DNA from: Streptomyces qinzhouensis
GTDB lineage: Bacteria > Actinomycetota > Actinomycetes > Streptomycetales > Streptomycetaceae
Length of the DNA stretch: 64,000 bases
Assembly: GCF_007856155.1 (NCBI RefSeq)
Contig: NZ_CP042266.1
Span: forward strand, 6,138,001 to 6,202,000
Direction of reading: 5' to 3'
This document shows, one piece after another, positions 56,573-64,000 of the stretch (position 1 is the stretch's first letter; the number at the start of each line of letters is the position of its first letter). Position numbers and translations under genes: made by a program. The notes under the pieces are model-generated. The model was not told where the DNA came from. It saw nothing but the letters and a program-made list of their open reading frames with translations, and did no database searches.

Positions 56573-59500
56573 TCAGGCCAGCAGCTCGACCTCCGCCAGC
56601 AGCACCGGACCACCGCCCGCGGCCACCAGCCGGTAGCGGTCGTACGCGGCGGGCCGGGCGATCGAGAACACCCGGGTCTGCCGGTCCCAGGCGAAGACCT
56701 CGCCCGACCGCCGGTCCACCTCCCGCCAGCTCTCCCCGTCCCGCGAGCCCTCCAGCACCCACCCCGACGGCGCCTTCGCCCGTTCGGCCGAGGTCAGTGT
56801 GTACTGCACGGCCCGGGTCGCCGCCGGCACCGCCAGGTCCGCCGACGAGAACTCCGCCGACGTCGCCGACGAATCGTCCGACAGCGCGCCCCCGGCCCCG
56901 ACCACGTCCTTCCGCGGCTCCGGCACCCGGTCGTCCGCCGTGATCGAGACCGGCGCGGCGCCCGGGCCCGTACCCCACGACGAAGGCCGCGGCCCCATCG
57001 CGAACTCCAGCGTGCCGCCCCGGGCGATCGCGGAGTGCGGCAGCGCGGTCGACGTCCACCGCTTGCCGTTGACCTTCAGCCCCTGGACATAGACGTTCTC
57101 CGCACTGTTCCGCGGGGCCTTGACCACCAGCTTCCGGCCGGCCCCGAGATCCACCGTCATCCGGGTGAAGAGCGGCGAGCCGATCGCGTACTCCCCGCTG
57201 CCCATGACCAGCGGATAGAAGCCGAGCGCCGAGAACAGCCACCACGCCGACTGCTCGCCGTTGTCCTCGTCGCCGTGGTAACCCTGGCCGATCTCGCTGC
57301 CGGTGTAGAGCCGGGAGAGCACCTCCCGCACCTTCTCCTGCGTCTTCCAGGGCTGCGCCGCCGCGTTGTACATATACGTGGCGTGGTGGGCGACCTGGTT
57401 GGAATGCCCGTACATGCCCATCCGGACATCCCTGGCCTCCGTCATCTCATGGATGACCTGCCCGTACGAGCCCTGGAATTCGGGCGACGCGGTCTCCGGC
57501 GTGCTGAAGTACGCATCGAGCTTGCGCGCCAGGCCGGCCCGGCCGCCGTACAGATTGGCCAGGCCCCTGCTGTCCTGGACCGCGGTGAAGGCATAGCCCC
57601 AGCCGTTGGTCTCGGTGTAGTCGTAACCCCAGATCCGGGGGTCGTACCGCGCACTCGGCACCCGCCACTCGCCCTTCGGGGTCCGGCCCTGGAAGAAGCC
57701 GGCCTCCCGGTCGAAGAGGGCGGTATAGCCGCGGGCACGGTTGAGGAAGTACGCGGCCTCGTCCCGGTAGCGCGCCTTCCCGGTCTTCCGGTGCAGCGCC
57801 TGCGCCATCTTGGCGATGCCGTAGTCGTTGAGATAGCCCTCCAGGGACCAGGAGAGGCCCTCATGGGTGGCGGTGGAGGCATAGCCGGTGAACGGGGAGG
57901 TCTCCATGCCCTTGCGGCCCACCCCGGGCATCGGCGGGACGACCGTGGCGTTCTTCAGCGCCGCCTCGTAGGCGGCCGCCGCGTCGAAGCCGCGCACCCC
58001 CTTCACATACGCGTCCGCGAACGCCACGTCCGAGCTGGTGCCGGTCATCAGATCGGCATAGCCGGGGGAGGACCAGCGGGATATCCAGCCGCCGTCGCGG
58101 TACTGCTGGACGAAGCCGTCGACCAGCTCGCCCGCCCGCTCCGGGGCGAGCAGCGTATAGGCGGGCCAGGTGGTGCGATAGGTGTCCCAGAAGCCGTTGT
58201 TGACATACACCTTGCCGTCGGTGATCTTCGCGCCGGTGCGGGTCGGGGTGTCCTCGGACTCCATCGGCGAGAAGGGGCTCGCGTACTGGTGTCGCGGCCG
58301 GGACCGGGTGCCCGTGTTCTCGAAACCGGAATTCGGATAGAGGTACAGCCGGTAGAGGCTGGAGTAGAGCGTGACGAGTTGGTCCTCGGTGGCGCCCTCG
58401 ACCTTCACCCGGCCCAGCAGCCGCTCCCAGGCATCTTCGGCCCGCTCTTTGACCTGGTCGAAGCGGGTGCCCTCGGGGATCTGGTCTCCGAGGTTCTTCT
58501 TCGCCTGGTCGACGCCGATCAGCGACGTAGCGATCCGGAGGTTGACCGTCCGGTCTGTTCCGGCGTTGAAGCGGAAGTGGCCGCTGACGCCGTCGGCGGA
58601 CGATCCGGTGACCGGCGCGTCGAAGACGCCGTACAGGAACAGCCGGGTGGCACCGGTGGAGAGACCGCTCTTGACGTCCGAGTAGCCGGTGAAGGAGGCG
58701 GTGGCCGGGTCGAGGGTGAGACCGCCCTGCCGGGTGATGTTGTCGAAGACGACGCTCGCGTCGGAGCCGGGGTAGGTGAAGCGCATCGCCGCGGCGTGGT
58801 CGGTCGGCGCCAGCTCGGCCTTCAGACCGTTCTCGAAGGTGACGCCGTAGTAGTGCGGGCGGGCGGTCTCGTTCTCGTGGCGGAAGGCGAGCCCGCGCTG
58901 GTCCCGGCCGGCCGGCGGGGTCCCGGCCGCCGCCGACGGCATCACCTGGAAGGTCTGCCGGTCACCCATCCAGGGGCTGGGCTCATGGCTCGCGCTGAAC
59001 GCCTTGATGACGGGCAGATTCCGCTCGTCGTTGCCGCGCTGGTACTCGTACAGCCAACTGGTCGAGTCGGCGAGGGTGACCGGGGTCCAGAAGTTGAAGC
59101 CGTGCGGTACCGCGGTGGCGGGGAAGGTGTTGCCGCGGGAGAACCAGAAGGCGGAGTTGGTGCCGCGGGTGGTGACCGCGTAGTCCACCACGCTCTCCCG
59201 CTTCTTCGCCGGGGGCCTCGGGGCGATCCGGACATCGTCCAGCCAGCCCTGGAACTTCGCCGGGCCCTTCATGGAGTCGTAGCCGACCAGGATCCGGTCG
59301 ACGGTCTTCCCGGCCGCGACCGTGCCGAGGGCGGCGGAGACCGCGTTCCACTGGTTGACGTAGAGCCGTTTGGCATCGCCCTGACCCCGCGGGGTCAGCG
59401 CCCCGCCGTGGGCGTCGGTCGCGCCCAGATCGCTGAGGTAGGTGCCGTCGGTGAAGGCCAGATCGACGGCGACCTGCGTGGCCGGATAGTTCAGGTCCGT

Positions 59501-60442
59501 CTCCGGCATCGACGGGAAGATCTTGTACGACAGCTCGGTGTCCCGGCCGACGCGGGTATGGACGTCGAAGACCTTGTTGTACGAGTACGCCCGGCCCGCG
59601 GCCTCGTGGGTGCCGGTGTAGCGCAGCGCGCGCAGTCCGGTGAAGCCCGCGTTCGCCTTGGCGGTGGGGGAGGAGCGGGGGCCGCGGTCGACCAGGGAGC
59701 GCATATCGGCCGGCGGCGGCGGGGTGGTGCCCCCGTCGGAGAACTGGACATCGGCGAGCTGGGTGAGCCCGGCGCCGTTGTTGCGGGTGATTTCCAGCCG
59801 ATAGTGGGCGTACGGGGTGATCTGCTCCGGATCCCCGATGTCATAGGTTCTGGTGTGAAAGCGTTCGGCGAAGGACTGGCCTTCGCGCCGGTCGAGCACC
59901 TTCCATTCCCGGCCGTCGGCCGAGCCTTTGAGCGTCCAGTCCCGGGGGTCGCGTTCGGCGTGGTCATTGGCCGAGGTCAGGGCGTACTCGGCGACACGGA
60001 CCGGGGCGTCGGTATCGAACTCGACCCAGGAAGTACTGGCGAATTCCAGCCATTTTGTCGTCGGCTGGAGATCGGCCAGATTCTCCTTCACCTCGCCGCT
60101 GTTCGCGTTCTCGCCACTGGCCCGGAGCGTGATCACCCGGTCGGTGACATTGCCCGGAATTCCGGCGGCGAATCCGCCGTTGACGCCTGATGACCGCTTC
60201 TTTCCGTCCGCCCCGACTTCCACGGTATTGCGCCATTCCGGCGGGCGTTCGTCCGGCTCGAACGAGGAGTGGAAGACCCGATCGGCCGGATCCGCGGGAG
60301 CGGCCGGGGGTCGGGCGGCGGCCGACTGGGCGCTGATGGTCGCCGCCAGGGTCAGCAGAGCGGTGGCGGCGGCGACGGCCGCGGTGCGGAGCGGTCGCCG
60401 GGGCGGTGCGGCCGGCCTGAGCCGGCGTCCGGGTCTGGCCAT
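56573..60442 (-). CDS. Secreted GH92 alpha-mannosidase with carbohydrate-binding domains
   Basis: 1289 aa starting MARPGRRLRPAAPPRRP. Signal peptide with basic n-region and AQSAAARP cleavage area. Residues about 90-235 look like an F5/8-type C (CBM32-like) domain (TKWLEFASTSWVEFDTDAPV). The GH92 domain (about 420-1150) has NGFWDTYRTTWPAY, YMYNAAAQPWKTQ and the catalytic HGDEDNGEQSAWW. A second discoidin-like domain closes the protein (about 1160-1289). GH92 enzymes are calcium-dependent exo-alpha-mannosidases, often alpha-1,2, acting on fungal or glycoprotein mannans. Exported; monocistronic. Confidence 0.92.
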   Translation of the reverse strand: MARPGRRLRPAAPPRRPLRTAAVAAATALLTLAATISAQSAAARPPAAPADPADRVFHSSFEPDERPPEWRNTVEVGADGKKRSSGVNGGFAAGIPGNVTDRVITLRASGENANSGEVKENLADLQPTTKWLEFASTSWVEFDTDAPVRVAEYALTSANDHAERDPRDWTLKGSADGREWKVLDRREGQSFAERFHTRTYDIGDPEQITPYAHYRLEITRNNGAGLTQLADVQFSDGGTTPPPPADMRSLVDRGPRSSPTAKANAGFTGLRALRYTGTHEAAGRAYSYNKVFDVHTRVGRDTELSYKIFPSMPETDLNYPATQVAVDLAFTDGTYLSDLGATDAHGGALTPRGQGDAKRLYVNQWNAVSAALGTVAAGKTVDRILVGYDSMKGPAKFQGWLDDVRIAPRPPAKKRESVVDYAVTTRGTNSAFWFSRGNTFPATAVPHGFNFWTPVTLADSTSWLYEYQRGNDERNLPVIKAFSASHEPSPWMGDRQTFQVMPSAAAGTPPAGRDQRGLAFRHENETARPHYYGVTFENGLKAELAPTDHAAAMRFTYPGSDASVVFDNITRQGGLTLDPATASFTGYSDVKSGLSTGATRLFLYGVFDAPVTGSSADGVSGHFRFNAGTDRTVNLRIATSLIGVDQAKKNLGDQIPEGTRFDQVKERAEDAWERLLGRVKVEGATEDQLVTLYSSLYRLYLYPNSGFENTGTRSRPRHQYASPFSPMESEDTPTRTGAKITDGKVYVNNGFWDTYRTTWPAYTLLAPERAGELVDGFVQQYRDGGWISRWSSPGYADLMTGTSSDVAFADAYVKGVRGFDAAAAYEAALKNATVVPPMPGVGRKGMETSPFTGYASTATHEGLSWSLEGYLNDYGIAKMAQALHRKTGKARYRDEAAYFLNRARGYTALFDREAGFFQGRTPKGEWRVPSARYDPRIWGYDYTETNGWGYAFTAVQDSRGLANLYGGRAGLARKLDAYFSTPETASPEFQGSYGQVIHEMTEARDVRMGMYGHSNQVAHHATYMYNAAAQPWKTQEKVREVLSRLYTGSEIGQGYHGDEDNGEQSAWWLFSALGFYPLVMGSGEYAIGSPLFTRMTVDLGAGRKLVVKAPRNSAENVYVQGLKVNGKRWTSTALPHSAIARGGTLEFAMGPRPSSWGTGPGAAPVSITADDRVPEPRKDVVGAGGALSDDSSATSAEFSSADLAVPAATRAVQYTLTSAERAKAPSGWVLEGSRDGESWREVDRRSGEVFAWDRQTRVFSIARPAAYDRYRLVAAGGGPVLLAEVELLA

Positions 60443-60495
60443 TCACGGGCCCTTCTTCTGGAGGAAAGCCGCGGTTCGGGCGGCGTTACCCCGAT

Positions 60496-60509
60496 TGGCA
60501 ACGTTGTCA
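60496..60509. promoter_or_regulatory. LacI-type operator upstream of the mannosidase gene
   Basis: TGGCAACGTTGTCA with a perfect CAACGTTG centre and one mismatched pair, 54 bases upstream of the start (minus strand). The AACGTT core is typical of LacI-family sugar regulators. No regulator gene is adjacent. Confidence 0.55.
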
Positions 60510-60632
60510 GAATGCTGCGCAAGCTCCAGTAGGAAGGGGAGTGACCTGCGGTGTCAAGGGTGTTGACGCACTGTCGGACGGGTAAAGCGGGGTGGCGCCC
60601 TTGGAATCGGCCATTCCGCGAAGAATGATCAG

Positions 60633-60662
60633 GTCATGGGTGCATCCGCATGTCATGGGTGC
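60633..60662. repeat. Two GTCATGGGTGC direct repeats, 19 bases apart
   Basis: Copies at 60633-60643 and 60652-60662 in the 565-base gap between the mannosidase and ngcE. A further inverted repeat GTTGAG (60663-60668) / CTCAAC (60686-60691) follows. Both may belong to ngcE or mannosidase control. Confidence 0.5.
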
Positions 60663-60743
60663 GTTGAGTGAGATATCCGAACGGTCTCAACTAGGGAAAG
60701 ACTGACGGTCAACCTTGCTCTTGATCTTGCTCCCCCTGAGGGA

Positions 60744-60759
60744 AGTGGACTATACCTGT
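60744..60759. promoter_or_regulatory. DasR-responsive-element-like site upstream of ngcE
   Basis: AGTGGACTATACCTGT agrees with the DasR consensus ASTGGTCTAGACCAST at 13 of 16 positions. It lies about 250 bases upstream of ngcE, whose product imports chitin-derived sugars, the pathway DasR governs through glucosamine-6-phosphate. Confidence 0.6.
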
Positions 60760-61007
60760 CGGCGTCCGGGCGACAGTCGACGACACCGCTCGGGCCAGGG
60801 GGAACAGGGACCGTGGGCTGTCGCGTGCCGTAACGCGGCCACTACTGCCGTGCTCCCCCGGAGAAAGGTGCACTACCCAAGCTTCACTGAGTTTCCCTGC
60901 GGGAAATCACAGCAATTCACCGCGGTGGCGGGGCCCTGCGCCGGGAGGCGACACGGACGGGCGACTTGTTCACCGCCTGAGTCCTGAATGAAGGCGAGGA
61001 CTTGAGC

Positions 61008-62453
61008 ATGGGATCCACCTCCGCCAACGACAACGGGGGCCTCGGCCGCCGCAAACTGATGAAGCGCTCCGCGGCGCTCGGCCTGTTGACCGTCCCCACC
61101 ATGAGCTTTCTGTCGGCCTGCGCCAGCGGTGACGGGGACAAGAAGGAAGAGGTCAAGGGCGGAACCAAGTCGGCCAAGAACCCCCTCGCGGTCAACGAGA
61201 CGGCGGAGCTCGACTTCGTTCTCTTCGACGGCGGCTTCGGCCAGCAGTACGCCAAGGACGCCGTCAAGATCTACGAGAAGAACTTCCCCAAGGCCAAGGT
61301 GAAGTTCCACGCCACCCAGGCCATCCAGACCGAGCTCCAGCCGCGGTTCAACGGCGGCACCCCGCCGGACCTGATCGACAACTCCGGCAAAGAGCAGATG
61401 GACATGGGCGCCCTGGTCGGCCAGAACCAGCTCACCGATCTGACCGCGCTGCTGGACGCCGCCTCCTACGACGATCCCGCCAAGACGGTCCGCGACACCC
61501 TGCGGCCGGGCATCGTCGAGATGGGCCAGTTCGAGGGCAACCAGGTCTGGATGCTCTACTACGCCTACACCGTCTACGGCGTGTGGTACTCGAAGAAGCT
61601 CCTGGACTCCCTCGAGGTCACCTACCCCGAGACCTGGGACCAGATGATCGCGGTCTGTAAGAAGGCCAAGGCCAAGGGCATCGCGCCCTGGACGTACACG
61701 GGTGTCCACCCGTACTACATCCCCTTCACCCTCTTCCCGATGATCGGTAAGCGCGGCGGCCCCGACGTGCTCAAGGCCATCGACAACCTGGAGCCGAACG
61801 CCTGGAAGCACCCCGCGGTCAAGGACTGTTTCGAGGCGTACTACGAGCTGTTCAAGAGCGGGTACATCCTCAAGGGCAGCGCCGGCCTGGACCACATCCA
61901 GTCGCAGACCAAGTGGACCGAGGGCAAGGCGCTCTTCATCCCCAACGGTTCCTGGGTGGAGAACGAGGCGTCGAAGACCATGCCGAAGGACTTCGACCTC
62001 GCGGTCGGCGCCCCCACCGGCATCGACTCCAGCGACAAGATGCCCTTCGGTACCCTCTGGGCCTCCGGCGGCGAGCCGTTCATCGTCCCCGCCAAGGCGA
62101 AGAACAAGGCGGGCGGCATGGAGCAGCTGCGCATCATGCTCGGCGAGGCCTCCTCCAAGAGCTTCACCCAGTCCGTGAAGTCGCTGAGCGCCTTCAACGG
62201 CGGTACCGACGGTATCGAGCTGACCCCGGGCATGAAGTCCGTCGTCGCCGCCCTGGACAAGGCCGGTAAGAACGTCGTCAACCCGCGGATCGGCGACTGG
62301 TACACGGTCCTCCTGAAGGAGAAGATCGGTACCGCGGGCCTGGGCGAGATGATGGCGGGCCGGCTCACCCCCGCCGAGGCCATCAAGCGCATCCAGGGCT
62401 TCGCCGACGAGACGGCCAAGGACGCCTCCGTCAAGAAGTTCAAGCGCCAGTGA
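61008..62453 (+). CDS. ngcE: Chito-oligosaccharide ABC transporter binding lipoprotein NgcE
   Basis: 481 aa from ATG 61008, with GAGGA 7 bases upstream; an earlier TTG is in frame. Twin-arginine-like GRRKLMKRSAALG followed by lipobox FLSACAS (Cys at 38), so a lipoprotein possibly exported by Tat. The mature part is a family-1 solute-binding protein (FHATQAIQTELQPRFNGGTP, GKALFIPNGSWVENEA). Close to the NgcE protein of Streptomyces that binds GlcNAc or diacetylchitobiose. It depends on an ATPase encoded elsewhere (MsiK), since no ATPase gene follows the permeases in view. Confidence 0.9.
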   Translation: MGSTSANDNGGLGRRKLMKRSAALGLLTVPTMSFLSACASGDGDKKEEVKGGTKSAKNPLAVNETAELDFVLFDGGFGQQYAKDAVKIYEKNFPKAKVKFHATQAIQTELQPRFNGGTPPDLIDNSGKEQMDMGALVGQNQLTDLTALLDAASYDDPAKTVRDTLRPGIVEMGQFEGNQVWMLYYAYTVYGVWYSKKLLDSLEVTYPETWDQMIAVCKKAKAKGIAPWTYTGVHPYYIPFTLFPMIGKRGGPDVLKAIDNLEPNAWKHPAVKDCFEAYYELFKSGYILKGSAGLDHIQSQTKWTEGKALFIPNGSWVENEASKTMPKDFDLAVGAPTGIDSSDKMPFGTLWASGGEPFIVPAKAKNKAGGMEQLRIMLGEASSKSFTQSVKSLSAFNGGTDGIELTPGMKSVVAALDKAGKNVVNPRIGDWYTVLLKEKIGTAGLGEMMAGRLTPAEAIKRIQGFADETAKDASVKKFKRQ

Positions 62454-62458
62454 ACCCT

Positions 62459-62498
62459 GCCGGGGCCCCGTCCGGCCGACCGGGAACGGGGCCCCGGC
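62459..62498 (+). terminator. Intra-operon hairpin between ngcE and ngcF
   Basis: GCCGGGGCCCCGT (62459-62471) and its perfect complement (62486-62498), 13-bp stem, 14-base loop, right after the ngcE stop. Probably partial termination or 3'-end protection that gives more binding protein than permease. Confidence 0.8.
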
Positions 62499-62550
62499 AC
62501 TCCACACGGCACCAGCGGTACTTTCCGCGGGAAGATCGGGGTCGGTAGGA

Positions 62551-63480
62551 ATGCAGCACGGCAAGTACCGTTTCATCGTGGGGTTCCTGGTGGTACCCCT
62601 GGCGCTCTACGCGCTCTTCGTCCTCTGGCCGTTCGTCCAGGCCATCTTCTACTCGTTCACCAACTGGTCCGGTCTGAGCCCCGATTTCCAGATGATCGGC
62701 TTCGACAACTACACCAGGATGTTCGAAGACGAGATCTTCTGGAAGGCGCTCCGGCACAGCCTGATCTTCGCGGTGGTCCTGCCGCTGCTGACCATCGGGC
62801 TGGCGCTGTTCTTCGCCTTCATGCTCAACGTCGGCGGGCGCGCGCGGAAGGGAGCCGCCGTCACCGGTGTGCGCGGCTCCGGCTTCTACAAGATCGTGTA
62901 CTTCTTCCCGCAGGTGCTGTCGATCGCGATCGTGGCCCTGCTGTTCAAGTTCGCGTACAACCCGACGGACGGCGTCCTCAACTCCCTGCTGAGGGCCATC
63001 GGTCTCGACAGCGTCCAGCCCGACTGGCTGGGCGACCCCGATCTCGCGCTGATCTGCGTGATGGTCGTCCTGGTCTGGTCCACCGTCGGCTTCTTCGTGG
63101 TGCTCTTCTCCGCCGGCATGGCCTCCATCCCCAAGGACTTCTACGAGGCCGCGCTGCTGGACGGAGCCAACCGCTTCACCACCTTCTTCCGGATCACCCT
63201 GCCCCTGCTCTGGGACACCGTGCAGTCGGGGTGGATCTACATGGGCATCCTCGCGCTGGGCGCGGAGTCCTTCGCGGTCGTCCACATCATGACCGTCGGC
63301 CCGCGCGGCGGTGGCCCGGACTTCTCGACCATCGTTCTGCCGCTGTACGTGTACCAGAACGCGTTCGGCCCCGGCCAGGCCGCCTACGCGACGACCATCG
63401 GTGTGGCCCTGCTCATCGTCACGCTGCTCTTCGCGACCGTGGTGATGCGACTGGGCCGGCGCGAGCGGCTGGAGTACTGA
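62551..63480 (+). CDS. ngcF: Sugar ABC transporter permease NgcF
   Basis: 309 aa from ATG 62551. Six membrane segments, starting YRFIVGFLVVPLALYALFVL. The cytoplasmic EAA loop that contacts the ATPase is EAALLDGANRFTTFFRITLP. MalF-type member of the binding-protein-dependent family. One base separates it from ngcG. Confidence 0.92.
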   Translation: MQHGKYRFIVGFLVVPLALYALFVLWPFVQAIFYSFTNWSGLSPDFQMIGFDNYTRMFEDEIFWKALRHSLIFAVVLPLLTIGLALFFAFMLNVGGRARKGAAVTGVRGSGFYKIVYFFPQVLSIAIVALLFKFAYNPTDGVLNSLLRAIGLDSVQPDWLGDPDLALICVMVVLVWSTVGFFVVLFSAGMASIPKDFYEAALLDGANRFTTFFRITLPLLWDTVQSGWIYMGILALGAESFAVVHIMTVGPRGGGPDFSTIVLPLYVYQNAFGPGQAAYATTIGVALLIVTLLFATVVMRLGRRERLEY

Positions 63481-63481
63481 G

Positions 63482-64000
63482 ATGAAGACGACTGACACCA
63501 TTTCCGAGGGTGTGGCGGGCGACGGCCCCGAGCCGGTACCGGCGCCCATCGCTCCGGAGCGCACGGGTCCGGGCTCCCGGACGGCGCCGGGCAAGAAGGG
63601 CGAGGGGCAGGTCCTCAACGTCTTCTCGCACGGCATGCTGGTCATCTGGGCGATCATGGTCGTGGTGCCGCTGCTCTGGGCGGTGATGAGCTCCTTCAAG
63701 ACCGATAAGACGATCTTCACCGAGCCCTGGTCGCTGCCCGACAAGCTGCACTTCGAGAACTGGTCGCGCGCCTGGACCGAAGCGCATATGAGCGACTACT
63801 TCCTCAACACCGTCCTGGTGGTGGGCGGCTCGCTCGTGGGCACCCTGCTGCTGGGCTCGATGGCGGCGTACGTACTGGCCCGGTTCGAGTTCCCCGGCAA
63901 CCGGTTCATCTACTTCCTCTTCATCGGAGGAATGAGCTTTCCGGTCATCCTGGCGCTGGTACCGCTCTTCTACGTACTCCAGAACATGACCCTGCTGAAC
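63482..64000 (+). CDS. ngcG: Sugar ABC transporter permease NgcG, partial
   Basis: ATG 63482, open to the window end (173 codons). A polar, Pro-rich N-terminus of about 45 residues is followed by membrane segments (VFSHGMLVIWAIMVVVPLLW) and a conserved MalG-type MSSFKTDKTIFTEPWSLP. The EAA loop lies beyond the window. Partner of NgcF. Confidence 0.9.
   Translation, partial: MKTTDTISEGVAGDGPEPVPAPIAPERTGPGSRTAPGKKGEGQVLNVFSHGMLVIWAIMVVVPLLWAVMSSFKTDKTIFTEPWSLPDKLHFENWSRAWTEAHMSDYFLNTVLVVGGSLVGTLLLGSMAAYVLARFEFPGNRFIYFLFIGGMSFPVILALVPLFYVLQNMTLLN

Noticed and set aside
56558..60190. 1210-residue plus-strand open frame across the GH92 gene
   Set aside because: Antisense shadow caused by G/C-rich third positions; the minus strand carries the recognised mannosidase with signal peptide and catalytic motifs.

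Overview
The window is typical high-G+C actinobacterial DNA and almost certainly Streptomyces or a close relative. The evidence is very G/C-rich third codon positions, a SepH C-terminus, a SepF-like paralogue, an AfsR-type giant SARP regulator, a PaaX-controlled CoA pathway, a DasR-like operator, and the order arcA-argF ... murA-acnA ... ngcEFG, which matches the Streptomyces chromosome core. All calls come from reading the sequence; no database search was run.

Layout. 1-7.4 kb: end of sepH, a class-I amidotransferase, a ParB-like gene with inverted and direct repeats beside it, a divergent AfsR-like regulator, and a SepF-like gene. 7.7-12.7 kb: a RecF-like ATPase coupled to a MazG-like pyrophosphohydrolase, a DUF6099-like protein, an F420/LLM oxidoreductase and homocysteine S-methyltransferase. 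12.8-17 kb: the Hen1-Pnkp RNA repair pair. 17.2-19.7 kb: arginine deiminase and ornithine carbamoyltransferase. 19.8-27.6 kb: a CoA-thioester aromatic pathway (enoyl-CoA hydratase, monooxygenase/old-yellow-enzyme fusion, aryl-CoA ligase, acyl-CoA dehydrogenase, RidA-like protein, PaaX regulator) that fits aerobic 2-aminobenzoate degradation. 27.8-33.6 kb: an MFS exporter, the DUF2617-DUF4247-DUF350-aminopropyltransferase operon, and a secreted phospholipase A2.

33.7-36.3 kb: a TetR regulator divergent from a DrrA-type ABC ATPase whose permease gene is reduced to a frameshifted remnant, then a small secreted protein. 36.6-42 kb: a minus-strand operon of ribokinase, LLM monooxygenase, flavin reductase, stand-alone riboflavin kinase and PnuC/RibM-type transporter, with a divergent LacI regulator. 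This matches the riboflavin catabolic (rca) genes known from Microbacterium: uptake, phosphorylation, reduction and oxidative cleavage of riboflavin to lumichrome plus ribose, then ribose phosphorylation. 42.2-48.5 kb: a two-component system and a MacB/FtsX-type ABC exporter.

48.6-51.1 kb: a lower-G+C two-gene cassette, an HSPA12-like Hsp70-family ATPase plus a coiled-coil protein of unknown function; this is the best candidate for an undescribed system. 51.4-56.5 kb: an HTH-MurA fusion and aconitase with a MarR-type palindrome and an iron-box-like site upstream. 56.6-64 kb: a secreted GH92 alpha-mannosidase and the NgcEFG chito-oligosaccharide importer, preceded by a DasR-like site; ngcG runs off the end.

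A recurring feature is tandem low-complexity expansion inside or at the ends of otherwise conserved proteins. The most extreme case is a Gly-rich insertion of about 130 residues in the acyl-CoA dehydrogenase.
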